Shown: positions 16,352 through 28,166, numbered from the stretch's first letter. The stretch: 49,458 bases of DNA from CAZUTO01 sp964623085 (GCA_964623085.1 CAZUTO010000016.1:1-49458), one strand, 5' to 3'. The notes: generated from the letters alone by a model not told the origin. Translations and numbers: made by a program.

Positions 16352-16969
16352 TTATTGCAAACCCATAGCGACCATATAGACTTCGTTCGAACGCGGACGC
16401 GAAGCAGATGGCTTACGTGTTACGACTCGGCGAAATCGGCCTTTTGCGTCTTTAATATATTGATCAAAGTCTTCACCCATAAAGAGCTTGGTGACAAATG
16501 TTCCACCCGGCTTGAGCACTTGAAACGCCATATCAATCGCAAGCTCTGCCAAATACATTGATCGAGGTTGATCCACCGCTTTGTTACCACTCATGTTTGG
16601 GGCCATATCCGAGATTACAAGGTCCGACTTTTCACCTTTTAGCGCATCAATGATTCGCTGGTAAACTTCATCTTCAGTAAAGTCACCCTGAATAAAATCC
16701 ACACCGCCTAACGAATCCATCTCCAGAATATCCGATGCAATCACCAAACCGTTAGATCCAACACGATCCGCAGCCACTTGGCTCCAGCCACCTGGCGCCG
16801 CTCCCAAATCCAAGACAGTACTACCCGCTCGAATAAAGTGATCTTTGTCGTCGAGCTCAATTAGCTTATAGCTGGCACGCGAGCGATAACCCTCTTTCTT
16901 TGCCTTCTGAACTAAGGGGTCAGAAAAGTGCTCTCTAAGCCAACGGTCACTGCTCTTAGATTTTCCCAT
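16352..16969 (-). CDS. rlmE: 23S rRNA (uridine-2'-O)-methyltransferase RlmE (FtsJ)
   Basis: 205 residues from ATG 16969 (MGKSKSSDRW). A TTG 9 nt further upstream is not needed. The enzyme methylates U2552 in the A-loop of 23S rRNA using S-adenosylmethionine. The family start SSDRWLREHFSDPLVQKAKKEG, the region RSRASYKLIELD with the first catalytic lysine, the SAM loop LDLGAAPGGWSQVA, the catalytic aspartate in SDMAPNMSG, the second lysine in VTKLF and the final KPSASRPRSNEVYMVAMG are all present. It is the first gene of the rlmE-ftsH-folP-glmM-tpiA-secG run, and lies downstream of the terminator of the lipase gene. Confidence 0.97.
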   Translation of the reverse strand: MGKSKSSDRWLREHFSDPLVQKAKKEGYRSRASYKLIELDDKDHFIRAGSTVLDLGAAPGGWSQVAADRVGSNGLVIASDILEMDSLGGVDFIQGDFTEDEVYQRIIDALKGEKSDLVISDMAPNMSGNKAVDQPRSMYLAELAIDMAFQVLKPGGTFVTKLFMGEDFDQYIKDAKGRFRRVVTRKPSASRPRSNEVYMVAMGLQ

Positions 16970-16999
16970 AAAAAACAATGCATGAAAAAAGTAGGAAGC

Positions 17000-17027
17000 T
17001 TAAAACGTGCACTGTGCACAGTTTTAA
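17000..17027 (-). repeat. Long hairpin in the rlmE leader
   Basis: TTAAAAC (17000-17006) pairs with GTTTTAA (17021-17027) and encloses two copies of the palindrome GTGCAC. It lies 31-58 nt before the rlmE start and about 7 nt after the lipase terminator. A T6 stretch follows about 10 nt later on the minus strand. It could act as a second weak terminator or as a leader control structure. Confidence 0.45.
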
Positions 17028-17033
17028 AAACCA

Positions 17034-17064
17034 CAAAAAAACCGGGCTTTTACCCGGCTTTTTC
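17034..17064 (-). terminator. Rho-independent terminator of the TonB receptor 2 and lipase genes
   Basis: Minus strand: A/G-rich flank, CCGGG, 6-nt loop, CCCGG, then T7. The hairpin core is 17042-17057, about 35 nt after the lipase stop codon. Confidence 0.85.
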
Positions 17065-17091
17065 GCACAACCTATACGATATCAGAAAATG

Positions 17092-19341
17092 CTACTCACC
17101 AAGAATTACTTCGGGAGATTGTTGCCCTACCACGATTCCTGCACCAGACAAGAAACTGATCACTTGCGCCTGCATTTCCGCGGTGGCGACATCGCCATTA
17201 AGAAAGCTACCGTGCGAACCCTGATCAAATCGCACAATGCCCGACTCCGCTCCCGGCACTGCTCCCGAGTTTGTTCCATTGACCTCACTCAAACCAAGAA
17301 AGGCCGCGAGTGGCGTGCTTCCGCCGAATGTTAAGCCACCAAATGAAGATTGGTTAGGTATGACCTGGTCGGGAAGATCATTGACCGTTTCTCCGCCAAC
17401 AATTTCACTCAGATAAAGCGGCACGCCAGACGCAGCCAGATCGCTGGCAAAATTTGAAGGGTCGGCGCCATCAATCACTGTCTGCGCAGCAAATGCGAAA
17501 GCCAGCAAAGTGCCGTTAACCAGTTCAATCGGATCTGCGGTAGTCAGCCCTGCACCCGCGAGTACCGTATCGGTAATCAAGCCACCAAAAGAAGGCGAGT
17601 CGAGCAGAAACGCGACAATGCCGCCACCCGGCGATGCGAGTGCAGCTCTCTCCACAGCAAGATCTACAGGGAGGGCTGGATCAAGCGCGTTTGCTAGCTG
17701 TGTGAAACCAATACCACTTATTGCACCAAGAGACTGGCCGGCAAACTGCACATTTGTCAGGTCAAAATCAGCACTGCTCAGGACACCAGATAGTTCGTTG
17801 CCTATGGCCATACGCAGACCAAGTAGGTCTGCCATACTTTGCAATAGATTGCTTCTACCCGTTAGCAGAAATCCTAGGTTCAAGTAATCAGTCACGTCGC
17901 GATTAGTAGCATTGGCCTCCGCACCACCAAGCACAGCACTGGCTAAGCCGCGACTACCGTGTAGCGGATGATCGATTGCAAAGGTAGCAAATCCGTTAGC
18001 CGACAAGGCTCCAGCTAGAAGCAGCAAATCCTCTCTTTGCGAAGTAATACCGTGCTGAAGAATCACGACTGGCCAATCAGAGCCAATAGCAGGCACTGTG
18101 ATCTGAACCTCTAGGGTCGGCAAATCTCGAACAACGGGAATGGGGTTAAAGCGAGTGACAAAACGCTGAGTATCTGCCCCAAAATCACCCAGCGCCGGAT
18201 TGATCGTCGAGCAAAAGGCATTGTTCGCTGCATTGTCTTCAGGTGGCACGGCACCGCTTGCCCTTGCCGCTGCAGTGGCCAATGCGTTGTCGCATTGCGC
18301 CGTCCAACCATTGAGAATCGGATCAGAACCATCTGCGGGTGTGCCACTATAATAAGGAAGTATTACTTCTCCCTGCATGAGCAGCGCATTATCGAGGCCG
18401 GTCAGTCCATCTAGCCCCGGCTCAATGAGCCCAGCGGCGATCAACGTATCTTCGACAGTCACATCAACTGGGCTACCGCCGATATTAGCGATATTGGTGA
18501 TTGACGGCGGGTTAGCCGCAAGAATAGACGTGGCGGCAGCTAACTCTGGCCCCACTGATCCAGTCGTCCATGCTGCCGCGTAGACTAAATCATCAGCATC
18601 GAGCGGATTACCGCCAGTGCCGATTGCTACAACAGCCTCATAAAGGTTAACAATATCCTGAAGCGGACCTAGATCGCCTTGAATATCCACATCCGTTGGT
18701 GATTGTGTCACGATTTCATAGAATTCTGATGCCGCAATAGGCGCACCACTGCTGTCGGTAATGCCGGGTGCAAATGCCACCAAATAAGTGGTTGCGGCAT
18801 TAAGTGGGCTCAAAGGTGCAACGGTAATAGATCCATTGACTGCAACAGCAGCATAATCGACACCAAAGACCAAAGGTGCTGCCACGCCGCAAGGCAGTCC
18901 AGGTGTGGTCACTGTGGGTATCTGGCAAAGACTCGGCGACCCATCTATCGGTGGCGTAATGGTTTCGAACATAAGTACCGTAGACGGATTGACGCTACTT
19001 GGATCAATCGTCACACCGGGTAATAGATCTATTTCGACCTGCATCGGAAAAATCGTTGACCACCCATCCAGACCACCAATGGCCGCTGCCGGATTTGATA
19101 AGTCTGGCGCCTCGCCAATATCGGTTGCTGCGACTTCATCCGGTGGTTGCAATGTCCCGTCAGTGGTTCCAGCAAGTAACAAATCATTAGGCAAGGGCAA
19201 AACCCCCGCCGCCGGATTAAATAGCACTCTCGATTCAGTCGCTGGAACCGGTGGCGTAACGTCATTGATCACCTGATTAGAAGAATCTGAGCACGCCATA
19301 ATGATCAAACTCGCTGACAAGGTTGCCATCTTTCTATTCAT
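17092..19341 (-). CDS. VolA/Pla-1/cef-type surface lipase lipoprotein
   Basis: 749 residues from ATG 19341, chosen because GGGGAG precedes it and it gives a short signal peptide ending in the lipobox IMAC-SDSSN. An upstream ATG at 19386 would add 15 residues. The N-terminal region contains ESRVLFNPAAGVLPLPNDLL, typical of Pla-1/cef lipases, then an Ig-like stretch. The alpha/beta-hydrolase domain has the oxyanion strand VVILQHGITSQ, the nucleophile elbow AGQSLGA (Ser near residue 537), FAIDHPLHGSRG and a likely catalytic His in DQGSHGSFL (near 710). In Vibrio, VolA is a surface lysophospholipase that releases fatty acids for uptake. TonB receptor 2 ends 56 nt upstream on the same strand, so the two are probably one operon for lipid-derived nutrients. 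The substrate is inferred. Confidence 0.85.
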   Translation of the reverse strand: MNRKMATLSASLIIMACSDSSNQVINDVTPPVPATESRVLFNPAAGVLPLPNDLLLAGTTDGTLQPPDEVAATDIGEAPDLSNPAAAIGGLDGWSTIFPMQVEIDLLPGVTIDPSSVNPSTVLMFETITPPIDGSPSLCQIPTVTTPGLPCGVAAPLVFGVDYAAVAVNGSITVAPLSPLNAATTYLVAFAPGITDSSGAPIAASEFYEIVTQSPTDVDIQGDLGPLQDIVNLYEAVVAIGTGGNPLDADDLVYAAAWTTGSVGPELAAATSILAANPPSITNIANIGGSPVDVTVEDTLIAAGLIEPGLDGLTGLDNALLMQGEVILPYYSGTPADGSDPILNGWTAQCDNALATAAARASGAVPPEDNAANNAFCSTINPALGDFGADTQRFVTRFNPIPVVRDLPTLEVQITVPAIGSDWPVVILQHGITSQREDLLLLAGALSANGFATFAIDHPLHGSRGLASAVLGGAEANATNRDVTDYLNLGFLLTGRSNLLQSMADLLGLRMAIGNELSGVLSSADFDLTNVQFAGQSLGAISGIGFTQLANALDPALPVDLAVERAALASPGGGIVAFLLDSPSFGGLITDTVLAGAGLTTADPIELVNGTLLAFAFAAQTVIDGADPSNFASDLAASGVPLYLSEIVGGETVNDLPDQVIPNQSSFGGLTFGGSTPLAAFLGLSEVNGTNSGAVPGAESGIVRFDQGSHGSFLNGDVATAEMQAQVISFLSGAGIVVGQQSPEVILGE

Positions 19342-19397
19342 GCCCTGCTCCCCGAATCTATTTCTTATAAATCGCTGTTTTATCATTATCTATTCAC

Positions 19398-21914
19398 CTA
19401 GAAACGCAAAACGCCCTGAACGGCGATAGTGCGAGGAGATTCAACGAACCCATAAAAGCCTGCGTTCTGTGTCAGGTTAGCAGACAGTGGCACGTCATTC
19501 GCGAAGGTAACAATGTCTTCGTCCGTCAGGTTTCTACCCAATATCGCTATCTCCCATGAGTCATCAATATCCCCTACTGCTAGGCGCAAATTCAACTTAG
19601 CATAGCCATCTTGTTCGATGTCAGGATCGAGGTTTGCAGACGGGTTATATTCCGTTGTAAACAAAACATCCAACGCGCTATTGAAAACCAAACGATTCCC
19701 TATAGGGGTAAAGTAACCTAGGCTAACCGCACCTGAAAAATCCGCGACATACTGATTTGAAAAGCCGTCAAAATCGCAGGTGGGAATAGGCTGCCCTGCC
19801 AATTGTTCTGTGATCCTAAGTTCTTGCGTACATTGCCCGTTATCAAAGTCTTGGAATTCGAAATCAAGCAATGAAAAGGCACCTGACAGAGAAAAGTTAT
19901 CATTGATCGCCCAACGTCCATCTACCTCAAGACCTATTACTTCAGCTTCAGCAGCATTCACCACATTGAAACTCAGGACACCGTCAAATTGGCTGACCTG
20001 AAGATCCTCATACTCCGTATAAAATGCCGAAGCATTGAGTTCCACGCGCCCGCCGAAAAGTCGAGTCTTTACGCCTAACTCAAAATTATCTGCTTGCTCT
20101 TGGTCGAACTCAAACGCGCCCTCCGGAATTTCTATATCCGCAATCGGGTTTTCGATCACTGTCTGGATAGAGTTACCTGCGCCATCAAGCGCAAAAGGCG
20201 CAGTATTTGAGCGAACATCGTAGCCGCCAGATTTAAACCCACGCGCCCAGCTAGCATAAAACAAAGCATCGTCTAAAAAATCCCACTCAAAATTAATCGA
20301 AGGCGCGAAGTTGGTTTCTCTCCGGTCACCTGCCAAATCGTGGCGTTCAACCTGCAGCGCAGCACCCAACAAATTATCTATACCAATACTTGCGTTAGGG
20401 AAAAACCCTTCATCTATAGGCAGCTCATTACCATCACTATCGGTATAGGTAAGCGTTCGTGTCGCTTCTTTGTCTTCTCTGGCTAAACGCCCTCCCACAG
20501 TCAACCTATACACATCCGAAATATTCCAGGTTGCCTGCGCAAATCCGGAAAATACCTCAGCATCTTGCCTAAACACACGTGGCACGCTGAGCCCATTTAA
20601 TTGTTGCGCACCACCCGTCGGGAAAGTGCCGCCAAACGGCGATGTATCAGCGGACAATATGGCATCTAAAACATTACCAAGGACACTGTCTGCCTCGGTG
20701 AAGAAAACATCGTCGAATTCAAGATCGCTGTCTTGATAGTAGCCGCCAGCGATCCATTCGACCTTGCCTCCCAGTGGCGAGGTGACGCGAAACTCTTGGC
20801 TGAACTGACTGTATTCCTCATCCGAGCGCACAAAAAACACATTCGCGCTGCTAAAGTCGCAATCACAAAGCTCTTCGTATTCATAACCAACATAGGCTGT
20901 CGTCGAAGTAAGAGTGTAGTCGCCAAATGCGTAGTTGAAGGTAAATCCAATTGAGTCAGTGTCGTTATTGCTAAAATCGCCATTGCTGGATCGGTTAAAA
21001 TCTAACTCCGTGTTCAGCACGGACAAAGGCGTTTGGCTGGCACCAGTGACTGCGTTCAAAGGATTCAGCGAAAGTAAAAATTCTGCCCAGGTCGCACCTC
21101 CAAGAGCAGGGTTTAAAGATGGGGCGTCGCCAATAATCTCAATTTGGCGGCCACTCACGTCAAAGCGCCCAATCTCGTACTTTAAACTGGCGTCAAAGTT
21201 ACCACCGGCATCCCAATTTAAAATCACACGGGTAGTATGTTCGTCGCGCTCGGGTTCATCACCACCGTCAAGATTGTCGACGTAACCTTCCGTAAGCCTA
21301 CTGCGGTGCGCAATACGTCCGGTCAAGTTTTCCGTCAGTGGTCCAGACACAACGACATCAAGAATGTTTTCATCAAAACGTGGTTCCGCCGTCACACCAA
21401 CAGAAGCCTCAAATTCATCAGTAGGCTGAGCGGTTGTCAGGCTTACAGCACCAGCAATCGCATCCTTACCGAAGAGGACCGACTGCGGCCCGCGCAGTAC
21501 CTCGACCCTAGCTAGATCAAGAAAAGGTGCGCGAGATAACTGTGCTCTGCCGTTATAGACGCCATCGGTAAACGTACCAACAGATTGCTCGAAACCTTGA
21601 TTAATGCCAGATCCGATACCTCTCAAGAAGATATTGGTACCGATCCCCGTTTCTGAGTAAGACAGGTTAGGGACAAAGGCCTGTAAATCTTCAATTTTTG
21701 TTATTCCAGTCTCAACCAGCTTTTCGCCACTTAGCACGCTGACAGATACCGATACGTCTTGAAGGCTCTCGGCCCGCTTCTGCGCGGTGACCGTGATCTC
21801 TTCCAAGATCCCGTTAAATGGCTCTTGCGCACTAGCACTATTAGGAACAAAAAGAATAATAAAAGGAACAAGCACACCAACTCGATGAATTAACGCGTTT
21901 TTCAACAGCTTCAT
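19398..21914 (-). CDS. TonB-dependent outer-membrane receptor 2
   Basis: 838 residues from ATG 21914, which gives a signal peptide ending NSASA-Q; GGGG lies 8 nt upstream. An ATG at 21968 would add an implausible 18-residue extension. A TonB-box-like LEEITVTAQKR precedes the plug (SLQDVSVSVSVLS, LQAFVPNLSY, FLRGIG, FTDGVYNGR, VEVLRGPQSVLFGKDAIAGAVSLTT). The barrel ends in the classic aromatic C terminus VQGVLRF. It belongs to the same broad receptor group as receptor 1 but is shorter and differs clearly in sequence. The lipase gene follows 56 nt later, and the divergent yhbY starts 144 nt away. The link to the lipase suggests a hydrophobic or lipid-derived ligand, but this is inference. Confidence 0.9.
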   Translation of the reverse strand: MKLLKNALIHRVGVLVPFIILFVPNSASAQEPFNGILEEITVTAQKRAESLQDVSVSVSVLSGEKLVETGITKIEDLQAFVPNLSYSETGIGTNIFLRGIGSGINQGFEQSVGTFTDGVYNGRAQLSRAPFLDLARVEVLRGPQSVLFGKDAIAGAVSLTTAQPTDEFEASVGVTAEPRFDENILDVVVSGPLTENLTGRIAHRSRLTEGYVDNLDGGDEPERDEHTTRVILNWDAGGNFDASLKYEIGRFDVSGRQIEIIGDAPSLNPALGGATWAEFLLSLNPLNAVTGASQTPLSVLNTELDFNRSSNGDFSNNDTDSIGFTFNYAFGDYTLTSTTAYVGYEYEELCDCDFSSANVFFVRSDEEYSQFSQEFRVTSPLGGKVEWIAGGYYQDSDLEFDDVFFTEADSVLGNVLDAILSADTSPFGGTFPTGGAQQLNGLSVPRVFRQDAEVFSGFAQATWNISDVYRLTVGGRLAREDKEATRTLTYTDSDGNELPIDEGFFPNASIGIDNLLGAALQVERHDLAGDRRETNFAPSINFEWDFLDDALFYASWARGFKSGGYDVRSNTAPFALDGAGNSIQTVIENPIADIEIPEGAFEFDQEQADNFELGVKTRLFGGRVELNASAFYTEYEDLQVSQFDGVLSFNVVNAAEAEVIGLEVDGRWAINDNFSLSGAFSLLDFEFQDFDNGQCTQELRITEQLAGQPIPTCDFDGFSNQYVADFSGAVSLGYFTPIGNRLVFNSALDVLFTTEYNPSANLDPDIEQDGYAKLNLRLAVGDIDDSWEIAILGRNLTDEDIVTFANDVPLSANLTQNAGFYGFVESPRTIAVQGVLRF

Positions 21915-22058
21915 CCTACGTACCCCATGTTGTCTATCAATTATAATTATAGGTTGAGACCTCAACATCTAGCATACCTATCTTATTGACTAAAACAATG
22001 ACAGTACAACCCTTACTGATACAATCGCGCCCTATTTTTGTACTAATGAAGATATTAA

Positions 22059-22361
22059 ATGGACAAAAAGCAACTCAGGGCCATTGGCCATCACCTCAAA
22101 CCGGTAGTGATTGTTGCTGGTGAAGGGCTTTCCGAGAATGTGCTGGCCGAAACCAACCGTGCGCTCAATGACCACGAATTAATTAAGGTAAAAATTGCGG
22201 AAGATGACCGCGAGGTGCGCCAGAAAACTGCGAAGATACTTTGTGAAAAAACCGGTTCGGAGTTGATACTCACTATAGGCAAAATAGCCTTGATTCTGAG
22301 AAAGAATTCGAAGCCAAATCCAAAAACATCCAACCTAGTGCGCCATCTCGCAGAATTATAA
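22059..22361 (+). CDS. yhbY: YhbY-family ribosome-assembly RNA-binding protein (CRM domain)
   Basis: 100 residues, a single CRM domain covering nearly the whole protein. Motifs: LRAIGHHLKPVVIVAGEGLS, the basic groove RALNDHELIKVKI and the C-terminal IGKIALILRKN. Members bind pre-50S ribosomal particles. In E. coli yhbY is transcribed divergently from rlmE-ftsH and next to it; here the divergence is kept but the lipase/TonB receptor pair sits between. It converges with the small winged-helix gene, with 35 bp between stops. Confidence 0.93.
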   Translation: MDKKQLRAIGHHLKPVVIVAGEGLSENVLAETNRALNDHELIKVKIAEDDREVRQKTAKILCEKTGSELILTIGKIALILRKNSKPNPKTSNLVRHLAEL

Positions 22362-22396
22362 ATATTATCCTGCGAAAAGGTGGGCTATTGGGACAG

Positions 22397-22678
22397 CTAA
22401 TCTTCTCCCAAGATTCCCTTCAGTCCATCTAGATGATTTTTTAATGCCGCTTTCCCCTCTGGGCATATTTTGTACCAGCTCACAGGACGGCGCTCTTCAA
22501 AACGTTTTTCTACTTTTATATAGTCCGCATCTTCCAACTTGCGCAGCTGCGCACCGAGATTACCATCGGTTTCATTGAGTAATTCCTTAAATCGACGGAA
22601 ATTGATTCGATCGTACCGCTGCAGTAATGCACAAATTGCTAGCCGAGTACGATGCTCCAACAACTTATCTAGGCGCAT
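22397..22678 (-). CDS. Small winged-helix transcriptional regulator (HTH_34-like)
   Basis: 93 residues, ATG with a good Shine-Dalgarno (AAAGGA). The whole protein is one winged helix of the ArsR/MarR-like type matching the HTH_34 family pattern: LDKLLEHRTRLAICALL, recognition region FRRFKELLNETDGNLGAQLRKLEDADYI, wing KVEKRFEERRPVSWYKI and CPEGKAALKNHL. No metal-binding or ligand domain is visible. In other genomes such regulators sit next to membrane proteins they control; here the upstream region is lost in a scaffold gap 29 nt before the start, so a partner gene could be missing from the assembly. Confidence 0.85.
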   Translation of the reverse strand: MRLDKLLEHRTRLAICALLQRYDRINFRRFKELLNETDGNLGAQLRKLEDADYIKVEKRFEERRPVSWYKICPEGKAALKNHLDGLKGILGED

Positions 22679-22707
22679 AAATTCCTTTTGGATCGATGCG
22701 CCATCTA

Positions 22708-22807
22708 NNNNNNNNNNNNNNNNNNNNNNNNNNNNNNNNNNNNNNNNNNNNNNNNNNNNNNNNNNNNNNNNNNNNNNNNNNNNNNNNNNNNNNNNNNNNN
22801 NNNNNNN
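22708..22807. other. Scaffold gap (100 N)
   Basis: Exactly 100 N, the usual placeholder for an unknown length. The flanks share no convincing overlap. A gene divergent from or upstream of the winged-helix regulator could be missing. The 172 bp from the gap to the greA stop hold only the greA terminator. Confidence 0.95.
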
Positions 22808-22943
22808 TATAACTCATAGAAGAATCAACATCAAATAGATGAAAGGGGTTTATAAAGCTTTGAGACTAATAGATGATCTTGCGGTGATGACTGCCTAGAA
22901 TTTAAACTCTTTTTTTAAGGTCAGTTTAAGCTGGATTTAGGCT

Positions 22944-22968
22944 AAAAAAATAGACGTGCTAGCACGCC
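22944..22968 (-). terminator. Rho-independent terminator of carA-carB-greA
   Basis: The self-complementary stem GGCGTGC/GCACGTC (22953-22968, one wobble) is followed on the minus strand by TATTTTTTT. It begins 12 nt after the greA stop codon. Confidence 0.85.
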
Positions 22969-22979
22969 CAAAATATCAC

Positions 22980-23448
22980 TTAAATATATTCGACCGAGTC
23001 TATTTCGTATTCGACAATTCCCGAAGGGGTTTGCACCCCAACACAGTCTCCCACCTCTTTACCAATCACTCCACGTGCAATAGGTGAGGTCACCGAAATA
23101 CGCCCATTTTTGACGTCCGCCTCATCATCCCCAACGATTTGGTAGGTCACTGATTCGTCGCTTTCGATATCAACGAGCGTCACCGTAGCGCCAAATACGA
23201 CTTTATCTGATGCCGGCAGCGCCGCTACATCAATCACCTGTGCGAGCGACAACTTGCTTTCGATCTCTTGAATTCGACCCTCTGCAAAACTCTGCTGCTC
23301 ACGAGCGGCATGGTATTCGGCGTTTTCTTTTAGATCACCATGCTCGCGCGCCTCAGCAATCGCTTTGGTAATTCGCGGGCGCTCTTCCCGCTTTAGGTGG
23401 TCAAGTTCGTCGCGAAGCTTTTTCTCTCCAGCGACCGTCATTGGCACT

Positions 23449-23456
<8 letters not shown>
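22980..23456 (-). CDS. greA: Transcription elongation factor GreA
   Basis: 158 residues from ATG 23456 (MNRVPMTVAGEKKLRDELDHLK), the same length as the E. coli protein. GreA binds RNA polymerase through its secondary channel and stimulates cleavage of backtracked transcripts. The N-terminal coiled coil carries the acidic tip motif REHGDLKENAEYHAAREQQ, and the C-terminal FKBP-like domain has YQIVGDDEAD, SPIARGVIGKEVGD and a final VEYEIDSVEYI. Its start overlaps the carB stop by 8 nt (ATGAATAG), indicating translational coupling. A carB-greA link is well known in Pseudomonas. Confidence 0.97.
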
Positions 23457-26670
<3,214 letters not shown>

Positions 26671-26729
26671 CTTTTGCGCAAATCTACGTTGTTTGGTCTG
26701 ATATTCGTGTTCTTACCTAGGACGATGCC

Positions 26730-27863
26730 TCACTGGGCAGCCATAAGCTCAATAAAGTGGTCAAAAAGTTCCACCGCTTCGTGTGGACCAGGGCTCGCCT
26801 CAGGGTGGCCTTGAAAGCTGAAGGCCGGCCGATCTTTTAAATGTATGCCCTGCAGGGAGCCGTCAAACAGCGAACGATGCGTTGTCTCAACATTGTCCGG
26901 CAACGAATTTTCATCTACTGCAAAGCCATGATTCTGAGAGGTAATGAGCACCGTGCCCTTTTTGACATCTTGAACCGGATGGTTAGCACCATGATGTCCA
27001 AATTTCATCTTAAGCGTGCTTGCACCGGCCGCTAACGCCAATAGCTGGTGCCCAAGACAAATGCCAAAAATCGGAATATTTTTCTCCAGCAGCTCACGAA
27101 TCGCATCAACCGCATAGTCGCAAGGTTCAGGATCGCCCGGCCCATTTGAAAGAAAAACACCATCAGGATTCATTGCCAGCACATCAGAGATAGGAGTCTG
27201 CGCTGGAACAAGCGTCACCTTGCATCCTCGATCCACTAGCAAACGAAGAATATTACGTTTTACGCCAAAGTCATAAGCAACAACCTGAAAGCGATTTTCT
27301 GCTTGTGGAGAAAAGCCTTTGGATAATTCCCAGGTGCCTTCTGACCATTCTGTCTGTGCATCGATGCTCACTTCTTTTGCAAGATCAATGCCCTGCAATC
27401 CGGAAAAATCCTTAGCCAGCTCAAGCGCACGATCCTCATCGATGTCGCCCGCCATCAAGCAACCAGACTGTGCACCCTTATCACGAAGCACTCTGGTCAG
27501 CTTTCGCGTATCAATGCCCGCTATCCCGACAACCTTTCTCTCGATCAAATAATCCTGCAACGATGTCTCACTGCGAAAATTGCTGTGGAGCATCGGCAAG
27601 TCTTTAATCACTAGACCAGAACACCAGATGCTATCTGATTCTTCGTCTTCTTTGTTAACACCTGTGTTGCCGATATGGGGATAAGTGAGAGTGACTATTT
27701 GCTTGGCGTAGGAAGGGTCAGTAAGAATTTCCTGATAACCTGTCATGGCAGTGTTGAATACCACTTCACCGACCGAAATACCGCTAAATCCGATGCTGTA
27801 ACCTCGAAAAACGGTTCTATCACCAAGAACCAATATGGCGGGATTTTTTTGTGTTGGCGTCAC
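26730..27863 (-). CDS. carA: Carbamoyl-phosphate synthase small (glutaminase) subunit
   Basis: 377 residues from GTG 27863, chosen because AGAGGAG sits 5 nt upstream; E. coli CarA has 382. It hydrolyses glutamine and passes ammonia to CarB. The N-terminal CPSase_sm domain (LVLGDRTVFRGYSIG, FNTAMTGYQEILTDPSY) is followed by a class I amidotransferase with the catalytic cysteine in FGICLGHQLLALA and the His-Glu pair in FQGHPEASPGPHE. carB follows after 59 nt. A hairpin followed by a U-tract lies 54 nt upstream in the leader and may attenuate transcription. Confidence 0.97.
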   Translation of the reverse strand: MTPTQKNPAILVLGDRTVFRGYSIGFSGISVGEVVFNTAMTGYQEILTDPSYAKQIVTLTYPHIGNTGVNKEDEESDSIWCSGLVIKDLPMLHSNFRSETSLQDYLIERKVVGIAGIDTRKLTRVLRDKGAQSGCLMAGDIDEDRALELAKDFSGLQGIDLAKEVSIDAQTEWSEGTWELSKGFSPQAENRFQVVAYDFGVKRNILRLLVDRGCKVTLVPAQTPISDVLAMNPDGVFLSNGPGDPEPCDYAVDAIRELLEKNIPIFGICLGHQLLALAAGASTLKMKFGHHGANHPVQDVKKGTVLITSQNHGFAVDENSLPDNVETTHRSLFDGSLQGIHLKDRPAFSFQGHPEASPGPHEAVELFDHFIELMAAQ

Positions 27864-27868
27864 TCGTG

Positions 27869-27875
27869 CTCCTCT
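27869..27875 (-). promoter_or_regulatory. Ribosome binding site deciding the carA GTG start
   Basis: AGAGGAG on the minus strand with a 5-nt spacer to GTG 27863. The longer frame from an upstream TTG has no such site. Confidence 0.75.
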
Positions 27876-27916
27876 GTTCAAGGGTATAAGCCGAGTCGAG
27901 GCGAAATCCAACCTGC

Positions 27917-27952
27917 AAAAAAGCGAGATGGAACAGAAGCTTCATCTCGCTT
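27917..27952 (-). terminator. Hairpin and U-tract in the carA leader, candidate attenuator
   Basis: A perfect 10-bp stem (AAGCGAGATG 27921-27930 / CATCTCGCTT 27943-27952) with a 12-nt loop, followed on the minus strand by T6. It lies 54 nt before carA and well after the separate phaB terminator, so it is not needed to end phaB. Its place in the carAB leader suggests conditional termination. Confidence 0.6.
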
Positions 27953-28112
27953 GATAATCTTGCTTTATATTAGACTGGCAGGGTCGCTGATAACCTAATT
28001 CGCGCCCCTCGGCTGGGCGGTCATTCTACGGAAAAACACTAGTTAGTGTCCAATAAAATCGTCGGAAATATCGCCAAATATAATTCGCTTAGATAGACAA
28101 AACGAATGGCCC

Positions 28113-28140
28113 AAAAAAAAGGCCCGACAAATGTCGAGCC
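28113..28140 (-). terminator. Rho-independent terminator of the pha genes
   Basis: Minus strand: GGCTCGAC, loop ATTT, GTCGGGCC (28121-28140), then T8. It lies 26 nt after the phaB stop. Confidence 0.9.
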
Positions 28141-28166
28141 TAGCAAAGGTTGTCGATCAAATCTGT

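Larger units (their letters stand above)
27864..28166. other. 303-bp carA leader and promoter region
   Basis: Between the phaB stop and carA. From the phaB side it holds the phaB terminator (28113-28140), an AT-rich stretch, a possible minus-strand -10 box TAATAT near 27966-27971, then the hairpin with U-tract and the carA ribosome binding site. A 41-codon open frame (ATG at 27948 running about 40 nt into carA) overlaps the hairpin; it may be fortuitous. Confidence 0.5.

Noticed and set aside
27815..27950. 41-codon frame in the carA leader as a separate gene
   Set aside because: Weak start signal and it ends inside carA; kept only as part of the attenuator idea.
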